Assembly (NCBI GenBank): GCA_905221615.1
Contig: CAJNDT010004890.1
Location: forward strand, 124,001 to 188,000
DNA from: Symbiodinium sp. CCMP2592
Lineage: Eukaryota > Sar > Dinophyceae > Suessiales > Symbiodiniaceae
Direction of reading: 5' to 3'
Length of the DNA stretch: 64,000 bases
The notes under the pieces were generated by a model. It searched no databases. It worked only from the letters and a program-made list of their open reading frames with translations, and was not told the DNA's origin. Positions 10,787 to 20,814 of this stretch are shown in pieces (the first letter of the stretch is position 1; the number at the start of each line of letters is the position of its first letter). Position numbers and translations under genes: made by a program.

Positions 10787-10918
10787 CCCTAAACCCTAAA
10801 CCCCTAAACCCTAAACCCTAAAGTAAGGTTCCCTTAAGGTTTGCAAGGATCCTTTGTACCCTCCCCCCTTGAAGCACCCTCCCTTAAGGCCCCCATCAAG
10901 ACTTGGGGGCCCGGGGTT

Positions 10919-11033
10919 CCCAGACATTCCGATATCCCTGAAGTAAGGAAGTAAGGAAGATGCTCTAAATCAGAACAGGGATCCTACTATAATTTAGGGT
11001 ATATTCCTTAATTCAGGGATATTGGAAGGTTTG
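10919..11033. mobile_element. Foldback element, family A
   Basis: CCCAGACATTCCGATATCCC to GGGATATTGGAAGGTTTGGG. GATCCTACTATAATTTAGGG lies in the middle. Confidence 0.8.
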
Positions 11034-11134
11034 GGTTTAGGGGGTTCCGGCATGGAGCTGAAGCCAGGCTCCTTGTTTGAAGCCCCCAAATCTAACAGCC
11101 GCCCACTGCCTAGTTGATCTTTGGATGAGTCCTA

Positions 11135-11341
11135 CCCTATCATCTCGTACATCTTGTAGAGTGCTGCCTGGCTATGGGGGTTGGGCGGAAGCGGAATCTC
11201 GGCTGCTTGCCAAAGCCGTTGTACCGCTTTTGCCCTGGATGATGTCCCCTCTTCGCCGATCGGCTGAGGATGCTGACTAGTCTTCTCAGCACCCAGGCTT
11301 GACTTTGAATGATGTCTCCTCGGCCCCCGAAACCAGCTCAT
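11135..11341 (-). CDS. Possible exon, unknown protein
   Basis: Starts with a true ATG (MSWFRGPRRHHSKSSLG) and stays open for 69 codons on the minus strand, ending in a KMYEMIG-like helix and TAG. Two short internal segments resemble each other (GGAGACATCATTCAAAG and GGGGACATCATCCAGGG), which suggests a small internal duplication. The plus strand is also open here. Confidence 0.4.
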
Positions 11342-11530
11342 TAATCGACAAACACCATGAAAGCCCTAAACCCTAAACCGAAACCCTAAACGCATCCTTT
11401 GACTCCAGGTTTCCCTGGCAGGGACATGGCCATCTGAAAGAATCTTGCCACCTCCCCCCCTTATGGCAGACACTGACGGCCGAAGCCCGGGATGGCGAAG
11501 TAGGTTTAGGGTTTAGGGTATTGTTAAGGG

Positions 11531-11637
11531 TATTCTATACTGAACTTAAGAACCCAAGCAAAAATTCTAATTTTAGCTGTTTCTTGGGGATTATAATAAC
11601 CAACAACTAAAAATTATTTCTAAGTACCCCTAAGTAT
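11531..11637. mobile_element. Dispersed repeat, family Q
   Basis: Second copy of the repeat at 9818-9899. Shares the TACTGAACTT start and a GCTGTTTCTTGGGGATTATA block. Confidence 0.5.
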
Positions 11638-11699
11638 TGGTGCAGGGACTGCGGAGTTGAGTACTATGGTCGGTCCTCGAAAGGTACTCTCTGGGGACG

Positions 11700-12497
11700 A
11701 TGCGGTATGATCGGATTTTTCTTCCACTACTATGGACTGTTCCTCTCGTCGTTGACAAGGTGGGGAGAGAAACGCACGACACTTGTGGACGACATGACAA
11801 GATCCTGTGCGGCCAAATACAGTCCAACGTGTACAGCATCAGTTTTGTAACTGCGGTTGAGGGGTTTCGCGTGGTGACCTCAGCTGCAGTGCTTTTCGAA
11901 GCATATTCTTACCATGTGGTGAGGAATTTGGCGTCACAAGTCGGGGGCATCATTTGTACAGCAGGTGCTTCGACAATGCGCCTTGCGCCTACATGGGTGG
12001 CTATGTCATTGTGTTCGTGGATGTCAATTTCCGGGCTCAATGGGGAGATGTTTTACCTTGGCTGTGAGGGTTTATCAACTGCACGGTTTGGGGCACGTCT
12101 TGTGTCTACAAACTGTGGGAATGGCTATGGCATTCGTGCCACGGCCCCTGGGGAGTTCCATGGTGGACACTGCTCACCCTCGATGGGATCCTTAACCTCG
12201 CCTTCGCCGGGGAAGGATCTGGCTAATGGCAAACCCGCAGTTGAACCTGTACCGACAAGGCGTATCGTGTCCTCCTTACGATGGGATTTTTTGGGTTGGT
12301 TGTCTTTGATTCCTTGTTTATGTGATCATGACATCGCTGTCCACCTAATTACATCGGTGGGGGCGTGGGAACGGAGCTCCACCCCACGCCGGGTTGGGAG
12401 CTCGCTGTGGTCGACAGGTCCTACGCTACACCCACGACCCCTACGCCCGCCCCCGATGGCACGGCGCTCCCTCATGTGGGCTGTATCGACAGCGTGA
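11700..12497 (+). CDS. Longest reading frame in the window, 265 codons, unknown protein
   Basis: True ATG at 11700 and TGA at 12495-12497, with no telomere-like repeat inside. Codon choice is mixed with many G/C third positions. The first 30 residues are hydrophobic (RIFLPLLWTVPLVV), which could be a signal or membrane anchor. A second hydrophobic stretch lies near residue 200 (WDFLGWLSLIPCL), and the C-terminal 40 residues are rich in Pro and Arg. Cysteines are scattered. No catalytic motif recognised. A second plus-strand frame (its 3' part is 12365-12658) is open with several stops, and TTTTCTTCCAG at 12526 is a good acceptor, so the true gene may continue by splicing. Unusually long for this window. 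Confidence 0.55.
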   Translation: MRYDRIFLPLLWTVPLVVDKVGRETHDTCGRHDKILCGQIQSNVYSISFVTAVEGFRVVTSAAVLFEAYSYHVVRNLASQVGGIICTAGASTMRLAPTWVAMSLCSWMSISGLNGEMFYLGCEGLSTARFGARLVSTNCGNGYGIRATAPGEFHGGHCSPSMGSLTSPSPGKDLANGKPAVEPVPTRRIVSSLRWDFLGWLSLIPCLCDHDIAVHLITSVGAWERSSTPRRVGSSLWSTGPTLHPRPLRPPPMARRSLMWAVSTA

Positions 12498-12708
12498 ACA
12501 CCACCTACAATAGAATTTTCTTCCAGGCCCGCACCATGAGGCTTCCAAAACCTAGGGCCTCCAAGCTAACCGTAAAACTGCTGAATCAAAAAGGAACTAC
12601 AGTGACTACAAATTTTACATGGGCCCTGAAGAACCCACCTTGCTTAAGGATATCATAATAAGGAGCCCTACAAAGGTAGGTTCTTTAGGGTCCAGGTAGG
12701 TCGGCCTC

Positions 12709-12882
12709 CGAGAGCCTCCAAAACCCCTGAATTAAGGAACATGCCTTAAATCATATGAAGGGTCCTATTGTAGTTTAAGATATATTCCTTGTTTAAGGGG
12801 TTTGGAATATGCCGTAACTCATACTAAGGGCCCTAGTATGACTTAAGATATGTTGCATATTTAACGGGTCTGGGAGTTTCTG
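12709..12882. mobile_element. Compound family A foldback (four arms)
   Basis: A first hairpin core (CCCTGAATTAAGGAAC ... ATTCCTTGTTTAAGGGG) is followed by a second pair of arms ending TTAACGGGTCTGGGAG. Looks like two overlapping or nested family A units. Confidence 0.6.
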
Positions 12883-12971
12883 GCCAAACCATAAGTACCA
12901 CAGCCCAAAACTCAGTCTCCCTGAGACCGGTGACCTTCCTACTGCGCGAAACGCACCATGCCGTGACCAGC

Positions 12972-13090
12972 CTTAAGGGTTTAGGGTTTATAAAAAGTTT
13001 AGGATTTAGGGTTCGGGGTTTAGGGCTTTAGGGGTTTAGGGTTTAGAGTTTTAGAGTTTAGGGTCTTAGGGGGTTTAGGCTGCGACGGTT
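12972..13090. repeat. TTTAGGG-like tract
   Basis: G-rich decayed heptamers on the plus strand. The sequence from 13100 to 13560 is unique, with a GCCTCCGT/ACGGAGGC inverted repeat near 13240. I cannot name a gene in it. Confidence 0.7.
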
Positions 13091-13563
13091 TAGGATCCAT
13101 GGCCTAGGGTTTTGCGATCAACAAAAAAAACTGGATCCTCAACCCCACAAGGACAGGTTTTCATGTTTCCACATTACGGTCATTGGGGTGTCCCTCATTA
13201 AAGACTTCCCTTGTACGACTGGCTGCCCAACGAGCCTCCGTACGAGCGCACGACGGAGGCTTGCGTGGCGAAACTGGGCATCAGGTAACAGAGCGGTCGC
13301 GAGCCAGTGCCTCTAAACCCTGAGCGCGAAATACACCTGCCTGCAAATCCTAAACCCTGAGCCTTAAACACCCCCGACTCGCAAATCCCAGGCCTAAGCG
13401 GCAGAATTCGCCCCGAAGCCCCTAAACTTAAAATCTAAACCCCTAGTCCCCGTGAATGAGAAGGAATGGGAGCTTGGCGCGAAAAAGGGGCCGTATGAGG
13501 ACCAAAGCGCAGGCCCAGGGGATGCATGAACAATAAAAAAAACAAGGTTTTCGGACGGAGTAC

Positions 13564-13670
13564 GACGGTTGATGATAAAAATCCTGCATTACCTTAATTA
13601 CCCTAAACTATCGGAATTATGGTATATTCCTTATTATGGGTAATGCAAGACCGACATCATCAACAGTATA
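13564..13670. mobile_element. Foldback element, family D
   Basis: CGGTTGATGATAAAAATCC to CGACATCATCAACAG with a TA just outside the right end. The plus strand has GT at the left end and AG at the right end. Confidence 0.85.
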
Positions 13671-13794
13671 GGGGCTTTCAGCAAATAGGACCCTTGCTAT
13701 CCTTGCAGATATGGGACCTAAACGAGGGACTGCTAAGTTTAAGAGCCTCTACGCAAGGCTTCGGCTTCGCTCTGAGGAGGCCGAGCGCCGTTGT

Positions 13795-14045
13795 CGTTCA
13801 GGGTACAGGGGTTAGGTTTGAGGGTTTAGGATTTAGGGGTTTAGGGGTTTAAGGGTTTGGGGATTTAGAATCTAGGGATTTAGGGTTTTAGGGGTTTAGG
13901 GAGCTCCCTTCTGCCGGGAGGCCGGTATTGGGAGCCAGCAGGAGCTTCAAGAGGGCCACCACGAAGACCTGTAAGCTTGTTACGGCCTGGGGTTTAGGTT
14001 TTCAGGGTTTTAGGGTTTGGGCTTTTCGGGTTTAGGGAAACACAG
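13795..14045. repeat. TTTAGGG-like tract, interrupted
   Basis: G-rich heptamers at 13800-13905 and 13990-14040, with about 80 bases of ordinary GC-rich sequence between. Confidence 0.7.
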
Positions 14046-14169
14046 CAAAGGGGGTGGACTTTTCGGCTAAGCCGCCTGTACTCGAGGATTAGCAACAGCA
14101 AGCAGAGCAGAAAAGGAACGAAAAAGACTCGCGTCTCTACATGTCGGAGAGTCAGCAGCACTGCCTCTC

Positions 14170-15054
14170 GAGTCATGCATATGTTTGAAAGAGTATTGGG
14201 CTCCATCACGAAAAAGCTTTCAGCAGCAGGCGACAGGATTGAGCTTGGGGCTTGTGGTAAATGTGCATCTGCCAAGCACGGCACCCGGGTGTTGCACTTA
14301 CCCGGCGCGCTCTTCTGCGTCATAAAGGAAGTCATCCCGCTATTAGCAACTCATGGAAGATGATGTTATTGTCTGTAGCGACGGCGGGAACCCAAAACAG
14401 GTTTTTGACCGCGGATACCGATCTCCCGCACTAAAGGCCCCAAAGGCCTTATGCGCTACGATGATGCTTGTGCCGCTTCATGGTACGGCTTACCCGGCGG
14501 TTTCTTCTGCGACATCACAAAGGAAGTGGCTACGCAGAACTCAAGACGTGCTTTGACGGTAGGATACCGCACACCAAGAGAAAGCCAGTCTGCGATGAAT
14601 CCCCCGAATAAGACGCACTCCAATCTCGAGTGCCACTCCAGCTCACCCTCCCCAAACAGCCGCAGGGTCGCCGGGAGCCAGTCCAGGGCACCTTATGGTC
14701 GGCACCTATTGTTCACCACATCAGCGGTTATATGCAGGCTTCCCTGCCAAACTGGGAAGGCTGCTTGTTCGCCCTCTGCAGAGGTTTCCACTGGACGGCG
14801 GAGTGACGCTGCTTTCGGAAGTGGGTTGGTGCCAGGGGGCTTTGTGTGCTGAGGCTGTGCGATTCGTCTATGACCGTTCTTTCAGAGGTAACAGCTTGGC
14901 CGGTTTAGGGCGCCGAGGCTTGGGAGGACCTGACTCAACTCTGTTTTTCACAGCTTGCCCAACTCAGACTCCTGTGGGACCGTGGGAAGTCCTGCACTCC
15001 TCGGCCAGTCGGGAGGTGTCTTCGGCAGAGCTGGCCGACGCCCGTCGGGTGTAG
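14170..15054 (+). CDS. Multi-exon gene candidate with an internal duplicated module
   Basis: Plus-strand coding-like sequence without telomere repeats. Two related blocks encode LPGALFCVIKEV (about 14299) and LPGGFFCDITKEV (about 14490). They differ by an in-frame codon, which argues for protein selection. Downstream, a long frame (it includes GFPAKLGRLLVRPLQRFPLD) ends at a donor, TTTCAGAG|GTAACAG. A 66-base intron (14888-14953) has a CTGACTC branch-like site and CTGTTTTTCACAG acceptor. The last exon (14954-15054) ends in TAG. Exon joins in the duplicated part are unresolved. Function unknown. Minus-strand frames at 14000-14335 include a hydrophobic stretch and are the main competitor. Confidence 0.55.
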
Positions 15055-15329
15055 ACCGGGAAGTGATTCCTCGCACTCGCACGCAGTGCCGCGCATTCAG
15101 TCTGCGACCTGGGACAAGCACACACAGCTCGCCTGTAGTGACTGTAGTGAGTCACCGGCAGCTGCAGCCGGTTAAACTCGGAGGCGGAGGACTAGGTGCT
15201 GGATTCTTTGCCAAAAAAGTCGATTAGTTGATTCTGTGGTACATTCTGTCTTAACGGGGAGCCATAGACGTAAGAGTGAAACGGGTCCAAACACCCCAAG
15301 CTCTGAACACAAAATTAAACTCTCTACAT

Positions 15330-15500
15330 CCGAAGCCCTAAACCCTAAACTCTCTGAGCAATATCTAAACCCTATATCCCCAAAACCCCCTAATCTTTCA
15401 CGCCTAAACCCCAACCCTAAACCCCAAAACCCTAAACCTCCAAACCCGAATCACCAAACCCCTAAACCCCGTAAGCCCGAAACCCTGACATCCCCCTGAG
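15330..15500. repeat. CCCTAAA-like tract
   Basis: C-rich heptamers with many CCCCAAAACCCT variants on the plus strand. Confidence 0.75.
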
Positions 15501-15610
15501 GATCTGACGACGGCGGCCCAAGTGGCGCAGCCACCTCCAAGGCCCAACAGTCAAGCTCATGCGGGGATGGTGCTCGGGGATTGGAGGGTTTGGAGTTGCG
15601 GGTTTTAAGC
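15487..15610 (+). CDS. Possible exon, unknown
   Basis: GAGGATCTGACGACGGCGGC begins a frame reading EDLTTAAQVAQPPPRPNSQA before it fades into G-rich repeat. Short, between two repeat tracts. Confidence 0.28.
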
Positions 15611-15611
15611 T

Positions 15612-15725
15612 TTGGGGTTTAGGGTTTAAAAACCCTAAACCCTAAGATTTAGTTTTTTGTACAATAAACCTTCCAAACCCTTAAACCCTAAACCCTGAGA
15701 TCTAGTTTAATTACAACAAACCTTC
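15612..15725. repeat. Head-to-head telomere-like junction with tandem copy
   Basis: GGTTTAGGGTTTAAA meets AACCCTAAACC in a near-perfect palindrome at about 15617-15642. The following CCCTAAACCCTAAGATTTAG block repeats about 45 bases later as CCCTAAACCCTGAGATCTAG. Confidence 0.8.
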
Positions 15726-15748
15726 CTTTACTTAGGGTGTCGGTTTAC

Positions 15749-15873
15749 TCCCAGACCCCCGGAGGATCTAGAAAGTAGATCCCCTAAATTGGGGCCCTCT
15801 ACTACTAAGGGTACTTTATAGGAACCCCCATTAGGGGGTGTACTTTTTGGATTCATTCTCCCGGGAGTCTGGG
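15749..15873. mobile_element. Foldback element, family P
   Basis: CTCCCAGACCCCCGGAG at the left and CTCCCGGGAGTCTGGG at the right bound 125 bp. GTAGATCCCCTAAATTGGGG lies inside. Single copy. Confidence 0.7.
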
Positions 15874-15889
15874 CTTAAGGTGTCGAGCT

Positions 15890-16130
15890 TGGGGATGAGT
15901 GGAATTCAGGAGATCTGGAGCTGAGTTTCGGGGATTCAGGGGATCTCGGGTTCAGGTTGAAAGGTTTAGGGTTCAGGGATGAAAGGTTTTGGGTTTAGGG
16001 GTTGCAAGATTAAGGTTCGGGGTTGCAAGTTTAGGGTTTAGGATTGCAAGTTCAGGGTTTAGGGTTGAAAGTTTGGGGTTTAGGTTTTAAGGATCTTTGG
16101 GGTATGGGGGTTTTAGGGGATTTCGGCCTA
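15890..16130. repeat. TTTAGGG-like tract
   Basis: G-rich decayed heptamers with several GTTGCAAG/GGATTGCAAG variants. From 16130 to 16690 there is unique sequence mixed with C-rich heptamers (16500-16610). No gene seen there. Confidence 0.7.
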
Positions 16131-16689
16131 GTGCGGACGAAAGCCACATGATTTCAGCCTAAGGTTTCTCGAGCTCGTGGCTGGCCCGAGGCTCGTTCTA
16201 AATTCGGGTCGCTCACAACACCCGAACCCTAAACCCTAAACTATCCTGAGGTAGCATATTACAGTTTAGGGTTTAGTCAGGCGTTGGGGGTTGCTAGCCC
16301 TAGCGTCTGAAAAATCCTTCGTTTTGCGAAAGAAACCTGGGTTTCTGAATCCTTACGTTGCAAACTCAACAAGGCAAGCCTCCGTCCGGCGGCAACTAGC
16401 CAAGTACTCAGGGATCAGATAGATAAAGCCTTGGGGGTATACCCGTGTATCAGACTATGGCAAGGTAGCATTTCTACAGAAAACATCTGACCCACGATCG
16501 AGGCTCAACAATTCAACCATAAACCTTGGACCTTAAACCCTAAACCCTAAACCTTGGAAGCCCTAAGAACTAAACCCTGCACCCCTATGCCCTAGACCCC
16601 TGAACTGACGCGGAAAGGCTCTTACATCCGTAACCTAAGCCCTACACTTTATGTTACATCATAACCAGTGAAACTAAAAACATAAAGAG

Positions 16690-16829
16690 GCCAATACCCC
16701 TTAATTACGGAATATGGACCTCAAACCATAATATTGCTGCCTCTATAAGTCAGGTATATACTTTAATTCAGGAATATACCTTAAACCATAACATAAACGT
16801 TCCCAACTATTCTTTAATTAAGGGATAGG
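16690..16829. mobile_element. Family A foldback, extended
   Basis: GGCCAATACCCCTTAATTAC at the left and TTCTTTAATTAAGGGATAGG at the right. An additional internal CAGGAATATACCTTAAACC arm suggests a compound copy. Confidence 0.6.
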
Positions 16830-16910
16830 CCCTGGACTGTGCGGGCCTAGCCGGAGAAAGGCAGCAAGCCTTGGTGCGAGTGCGGACAGCGATGGACGCT
16901 TTAGAGAACT

Positions 16911-17032
16911 CCCAGAGAGCCCAATACCCCTTCGTTAAGGAATATACCTTAAACATCCTGAAACTATCGTGGCCTTAAGCTTTGTATGATTTTAGGTATA
17001 ATGCTTGATTAAGGTGTGTTGGGCTCTCCTAG
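16911..17032. mobile_element. Foldback element, family A
   Basis: CCCAGAGAGCCCAATACCCC to AAGGTGTGTTGGGCTCTCC. Outer arms intact, core partly decayed. Confidence 0.75.
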
Positions 17033-17520
17033 TGAATGGGTTGTCGTGTCAAGGTCCAGAGCCTTCAGGACTCCGGGGTTTCACGCATCTAGCTTCGGGA
17101 TATGTCGTTTGGTGGGTTATAACAACGTCCGACAACAGGAGTGCTTGTGATTCCTGTTGCCCTTCACCGCACATGCCTGCATCACCGCATCCTGCATCCT
17201 AGAGCCAGTCTCTTACTTCATTGACTCCCATGCTTGCCGGCTACGACCCTGCAGGTACCAGGAATGCGGCTACAGTGGCGGCTACAACTCAAGAGGGTGC
17301 TTGTGCTTGACGCCTCTCTCGCCGCGAGCATACCGGCCTGGATGGCTTGGGTGTCCTTCTCAGGAAGCACGACGTGTCCAGCACCACGTCCAATCCAGCT
17401 TGCGGTCCAATCTAATCCAGTCATCTTCTCGAACCTTCCGGAGTCTGGATGCACTAACTGCCCACCCACCACTCCCAGGGCCCAGAAAAAGCGGGCTAAA
17501 AAAAGAGTGTGTGCGTAAAT
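17033..17520. CDS. Coding-like unique region, strand uncertain
   Basis: Stop-poor unique sequence with open frames on both strands. The minus strand (17472 to 17218) reads GGQLVHPDSGRFEKMTGLDW and onward. The plus strand is open through 17516. Flanked upstream by the family A element at 16911-17032. I cannot decide the strand and see no domain. Confidence 0.35.
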
Positions 17521-17767
17521 TCAAACAAAAAACACAAAACTCGCAAAGTGATGGTTTCAATGTTGATTTCTGAAAAGGGGTAGATTTTTACTCAGTGGAT
17601 TCTCTTACATAGTGCCGAAGCAAGGCTTGCGACAATTAGTATTTAGGGGTTTAGGGTTTACGTGATTGCGGGACGACACCGACCACGCCCACTGCTAGTA
17701 CTCAAACGGGAATCATGCCGGGCTTCGTCTGAATTGCCAAAGCGTGCATGCATTGTAAACCATAATG

Positions 17768-17873
17768 TAGGGGCCCTTTGAAAACTGGAATAGGGTTTTG
17801 GGGTATCATGATACTCTATCTTTATAAACAACCCTAAGGACTAGTATGAAATAGCATTCCCCAAACCCTAAAT
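17768..17873. mobile_element. Decayed family G foldback
   Basis: ATGTAGGGGCCCTTTGAAAA start and a GGAATAGGGTTTTGGGGTAT body. The right arm has decayed. Confidence 0.45.
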
Positions 17874-18067
17874 CCCTAAACCCTGATCGGCCTCTTACGT
17901 TTGTAACGTGAGCCCGGACACTCAGAGGGCTTTTCAGTTCGGCCCGGGGTGCCTGAAAGCTTTCCTGCCTTCTTCCCGAGGTTCAGGATTTGGCGGTTTA
18001 AGGCCTAGGGTTTAGGGCTGAAGGTTTAAGATTGAGAGTTGACGGTTTAGGACCTAGGCTTCAAGGT

Positions 18068-18435
18068 TTAGGGTTTACGTAGGACCCGGAAGCCCAAACA
18101 GAAGTTTCTCTCACAGACGTGGCCCGGGTCCGAACTCTTCTCACAGCCAAGGCTCCCGATGGCAATGAAAATGGAGGAAGCATAACCCGCCGGCTGTCTC
18201 ATTGCTGCGAAAAGCAGGAAAATCTGTAAAGGCGAAGGCCCTAACAAAACAAGCTGTGCTGCGAGGCACAGACTACTCTGAGTCACGACTACTTCAATAT
18301 AGCAACAATGTAGCGATGATGAAATCAGGCTGCATGGGGTCTGATCCCAGCTTTATTGGCTGAGCTACGAAGATCGATGCAGTGATCATGTTATGAGAGC
18401 AGCTGCTGCAGGTTGGCGTAGACTTCAGCGTTTAG
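18068..18435 (-). CDS. Two exon-like segments, hydrophobic protein, unknown
   Basis: On the minus strand a frame from 18435 to 18297 (it includes NMITASIFVAQPIKLGSDPM) ends in TGA. A second, differently phased frame from about 18290 to 18068 carries CLAAQLVLLGPSPLQIFLLF, which could be a membrane segment. The second frame ends in telomere-like sequence. The join is not resolved. Confidence 0.42.
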
Positions 18436-18460
18436 GGGTTTCTCTCTTCTTCAACAACAG

Positions 18461-18527
18461 GGCCCAAAAAAGTTCAAACTTTCTAAGATAGAGCCTATAT
18501 ATAAGGCCAAAAAGTTTGAAGTTCCCC
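18461..18527. mobile_element. Small foldback, family L
   Basis: AAAGTTCAAACTTTC and AAAAAGTTTGAAGTTC inverted arms around a TATATATA centre. Confidence 0.6.
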
Positions 18528-18686
18528 CGTTCACTATCTACTAGGGTTTAGGGTTTAGGATCACGGCGTGAGAGGAGGACGAAGGAACATATGGAAACGG
18601 GCTTTCGGGAGTAGGTCTTTAGACTTAGGTTTGAGGGTCCAGGCTTTGAGGTAAGGTTTGGGGTTTTTCGGCTAGTAATTATGTCC

Positions 18687-18797
18687 TAATGTAGGAACCT
18701 GATTAAGAAACCCTGGGCCTATAACCCCAAAATAAGAGGATTCATACAAGGAACCCTAAGAAAGGCCCAAGGTTTCTTAATCTGGTTCCTACGTTAC
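18687..18797. mobile_element. Foldback element, family J
   Basis: AATGTAGGAACCTGATTAAG to CTTAATCTGGTTCCTACGTT. The interior is nearly identical to the copy at 35151-35263. Confidence 0.9.
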
Positions 18798-18887
18798 ACG
18801 CTATCCAAAGGATTCCGGTAAAACTGCAAGGTGCTAAGACTGCTAAGAGTACACACTCCGGCAGGGGCTGAAGCCCTACTTCCGTGT

Positions 18888-18976
18888 GGGGGTCTCCGAA
18901 AATGGGGGATCCTAATCTAGTGCCCTAAATAGTAGGATCCCAAACCGCAGTACCCCTGCTGTAATTTTTAGAAAAC
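18888..18976. mobile_element. Decayed family E foldback
   Basis: CTCCGAAAATGGGGGATCC left arm and CCTAAATAGTAGGATCCC core. The right arm is worn. Confidence 0.6.
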
Positions 18977-19030
18977 CCCGTGTAGCTGAAAGCTAAACTT
19001 CGAAGTCGCTGTCACTCCTCGAGCCCAGCA

Positions 19031-19189
19031 ACATTCCAGACGTTGCAATATCTAATTGAGAAATACGGCTTAAAATGTAGGAGGATCCATAATTGAAGGT
19101 TGAGTGAAGGATCCCTAATATGGCCCTAATATGATTGAAGGTCGACTTAAGGAAGACATCAATTGAGGGATTTCGGAAGGTCTGGGCTG
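19031..19189. mobile_element. Family A foldback, enlarged
   Basis: ATTCCAGACGTTGCAATATC at the left and GGATTTCGGAAGGTCTGGG at the right. The centre carries a duplicated GGATCC/TAATATGG block. Confidence 0.55.
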
Positions 19190-19410
19190 AAGAAGCCCGA
19201 AAGCTCCGAAGTGCTAACACACTTTTTCGCCCCCAAAGCCGGAACAGGAGAAGTGTTCTGAGGTTTAGGGTTCAGGGTTTAGCCTCAAAGCCTCAACATG
19301 AGAGCACGTGACCCTGCGACTTACCAAAAAAGACCGCTAAGTTTAATAACAAACTAATTACTATATTTGGGCTTGTAAGGTGTCATATAGAAGCCTAGAT
19401 CGTCTTCCCG

Positions 19411-20053
19411 CTAGGCAGCGATGGAGGTTCCTGCTCTAGCTATAGACACGCCGACCCCCATGTGGAGCTCCTGAAAGTGCCAACCCACGATATGCATAAA
19501 AGATGGAATGCCCAATGTAAGGGCCGAAGCCAGTATGTTAAGGGACTAGGGTATAGCGTTCTATATTCAATCCTGATAAAAGGAGCCCTCACAACGCCAG
19601 ATCGTGTGAACCACGCCGTACGCGAGTCGTAAACGGCCCAGGGCTGGCAGGTGATGGCAGCACGGAAAGCCTCACTGCCGTAAGAGGCTGTCAGGCACGG
19701 GTCCTCCGTCAGCGCCTCCCACCACCGTCGGCGCAGCTTGACTTCGTGGGCGTCCACGAGAATCACAACGGTAAGTTGGGCAACGGACCAGTCCATTCCA
19801 GAGACGTCGCTGGACCGCAAGCGGCTATCGCACCGTCTTCGCAGCCCCTTCTATTTTGGGGAAGGCGCGGCCTTCCTCGGACATGCTCACCCCTACGAAC
19901 GTGCCAGCTCGCCCTTCTGCTGAACATGAAGTTCGAGCGCTGACACGGGCTTCTGGAGCACATACTGCACGAGGTCGTCTGTAGTGGCTTGGACAAGAAT
20001 AGAACGCCGCCGTGGGTGTTGGAAATTCTTCAGGCTTCGATATTCCCGGGGCA
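19411..20053 (-). CDS. Three-exon gene, 3' end, unknown protein
   Basis: Exon a (20053-19897) reads LKNFQHPRRRSILVQATTDD and on to KGELAR, ending at the donor TTC|GTAGGGG. After an 87-base intron the acceptor GCGGTCCAG opens exon b (19809-19593, 217 bases) in phase. It includes LTVVILVDAHEVKLRRRWWE and ends at GTT|GTGAGG. A second intron (19471-19592, 122 bases) ends TTGGCACTTTCAG. Exon c (19470-19411) reads ELHMGVGVSIARAGTSIAA then TAG. All three join in frame with GT-AG introns, and codons favour G/C thirds. Upstream exons are missing or outside the readable part. Intron 2 contains a decayed TGTAAGGGCC/GGAGCCCTC hairpin like family G. No family recognised. Confidence 0.65.
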
Positions 20054-20109
20054 CTCAACATTTACATACTGGGTTGTGGGGCCCAGCATAAGGCCCATGT
20101 TGGGTGTCC

Positions 20110-20470
20110 AGGTATCTGAAGCTCAACCCTAAACCCTAAAGGCCACCATACTCTCAAGTGAAGCCCCTCACAAACCCAAGACTCAGACCCTAAACCCCCA
20201 AACCCCAAACCCCTAAACACCAAAACCCCTAAGCCCTAAACCCCTAAAACCCCCAAAACTCTAAAGCCCCAAACCCATCAACACCAAAAACCCAGGCACC
20301 CCGAAGTCCAAACCGCTAACCCTGAATCCTAAACTCAAAGTTTACCTGCGGATACCCGTAAAACCCCCAAAACTCTAAAGCCCCAAACCCGTAAACACCA
20401 AAACCCAGGCACCCCGAAGTCCAAACCGCTACGCCCTGAATCCTAAACTCAAAGTTTACCTGCGGATCCG
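20110..20470. repeat. CCCTAAA-like tract with 114-bp tandem duplication
   Basis: Two copies (about 20243-20356 and 20357-20467) share CCCCAAAACTCTAAAGCCCC, CCAGGCACCCCGAAGTCC and AAGTTTACCTGCGGAT at a spacing of 114 bases with a few differences. This is a recent duplication. Confidence 0.85.
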
Positions 20471-20599
20471 AAAACCTACCGTTTTAAGGGTTCGACCCTC
20501 TAATTAAGGGGTCATAACCTACTATTTTGTAGGGTTTGGGGTCACAGGTACGGTTTAGGTTTTGGGGGTTTGGGGCAAACTCAAACAAGCTTACCCGAA

Positions 20600-20670
20600 G
20601 ACCCCACTACACCCTAGTTAAGGAATATACTGTGAACCATTTTGAGGATTCCTCTACACTTTTCGTATGC
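20600..20670. mobile_element. Half of a family A foldback
   Basis: Only the left arm CCTAGTTAAGGAATATACTG and part of the core remain. Confidence 0.45.
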
Positions 20671-20814
20671 AGAAGTATTCTATTGCACGCATCTGCACAA
20701 TAATGCCAGAGATGTACACGCACCAAAATCCTAATGTAAACCCTAATTTCATGTATCTGAGGCAAGGGCATTTGGCTTCTTCAGGCAACGCTGACCCCGA
20801 GATACCGCCCCGAA

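Noticed and set aside
18300-18440. tRNA- or rRNA-like words (GGCTGAGCTACGAAGATC, GCTGGGATCAGACCC)
   Set aside because: No cloverleaf arms or T-loop box B could be placed, and the resemblance to a ribosomal motif is a single short match.
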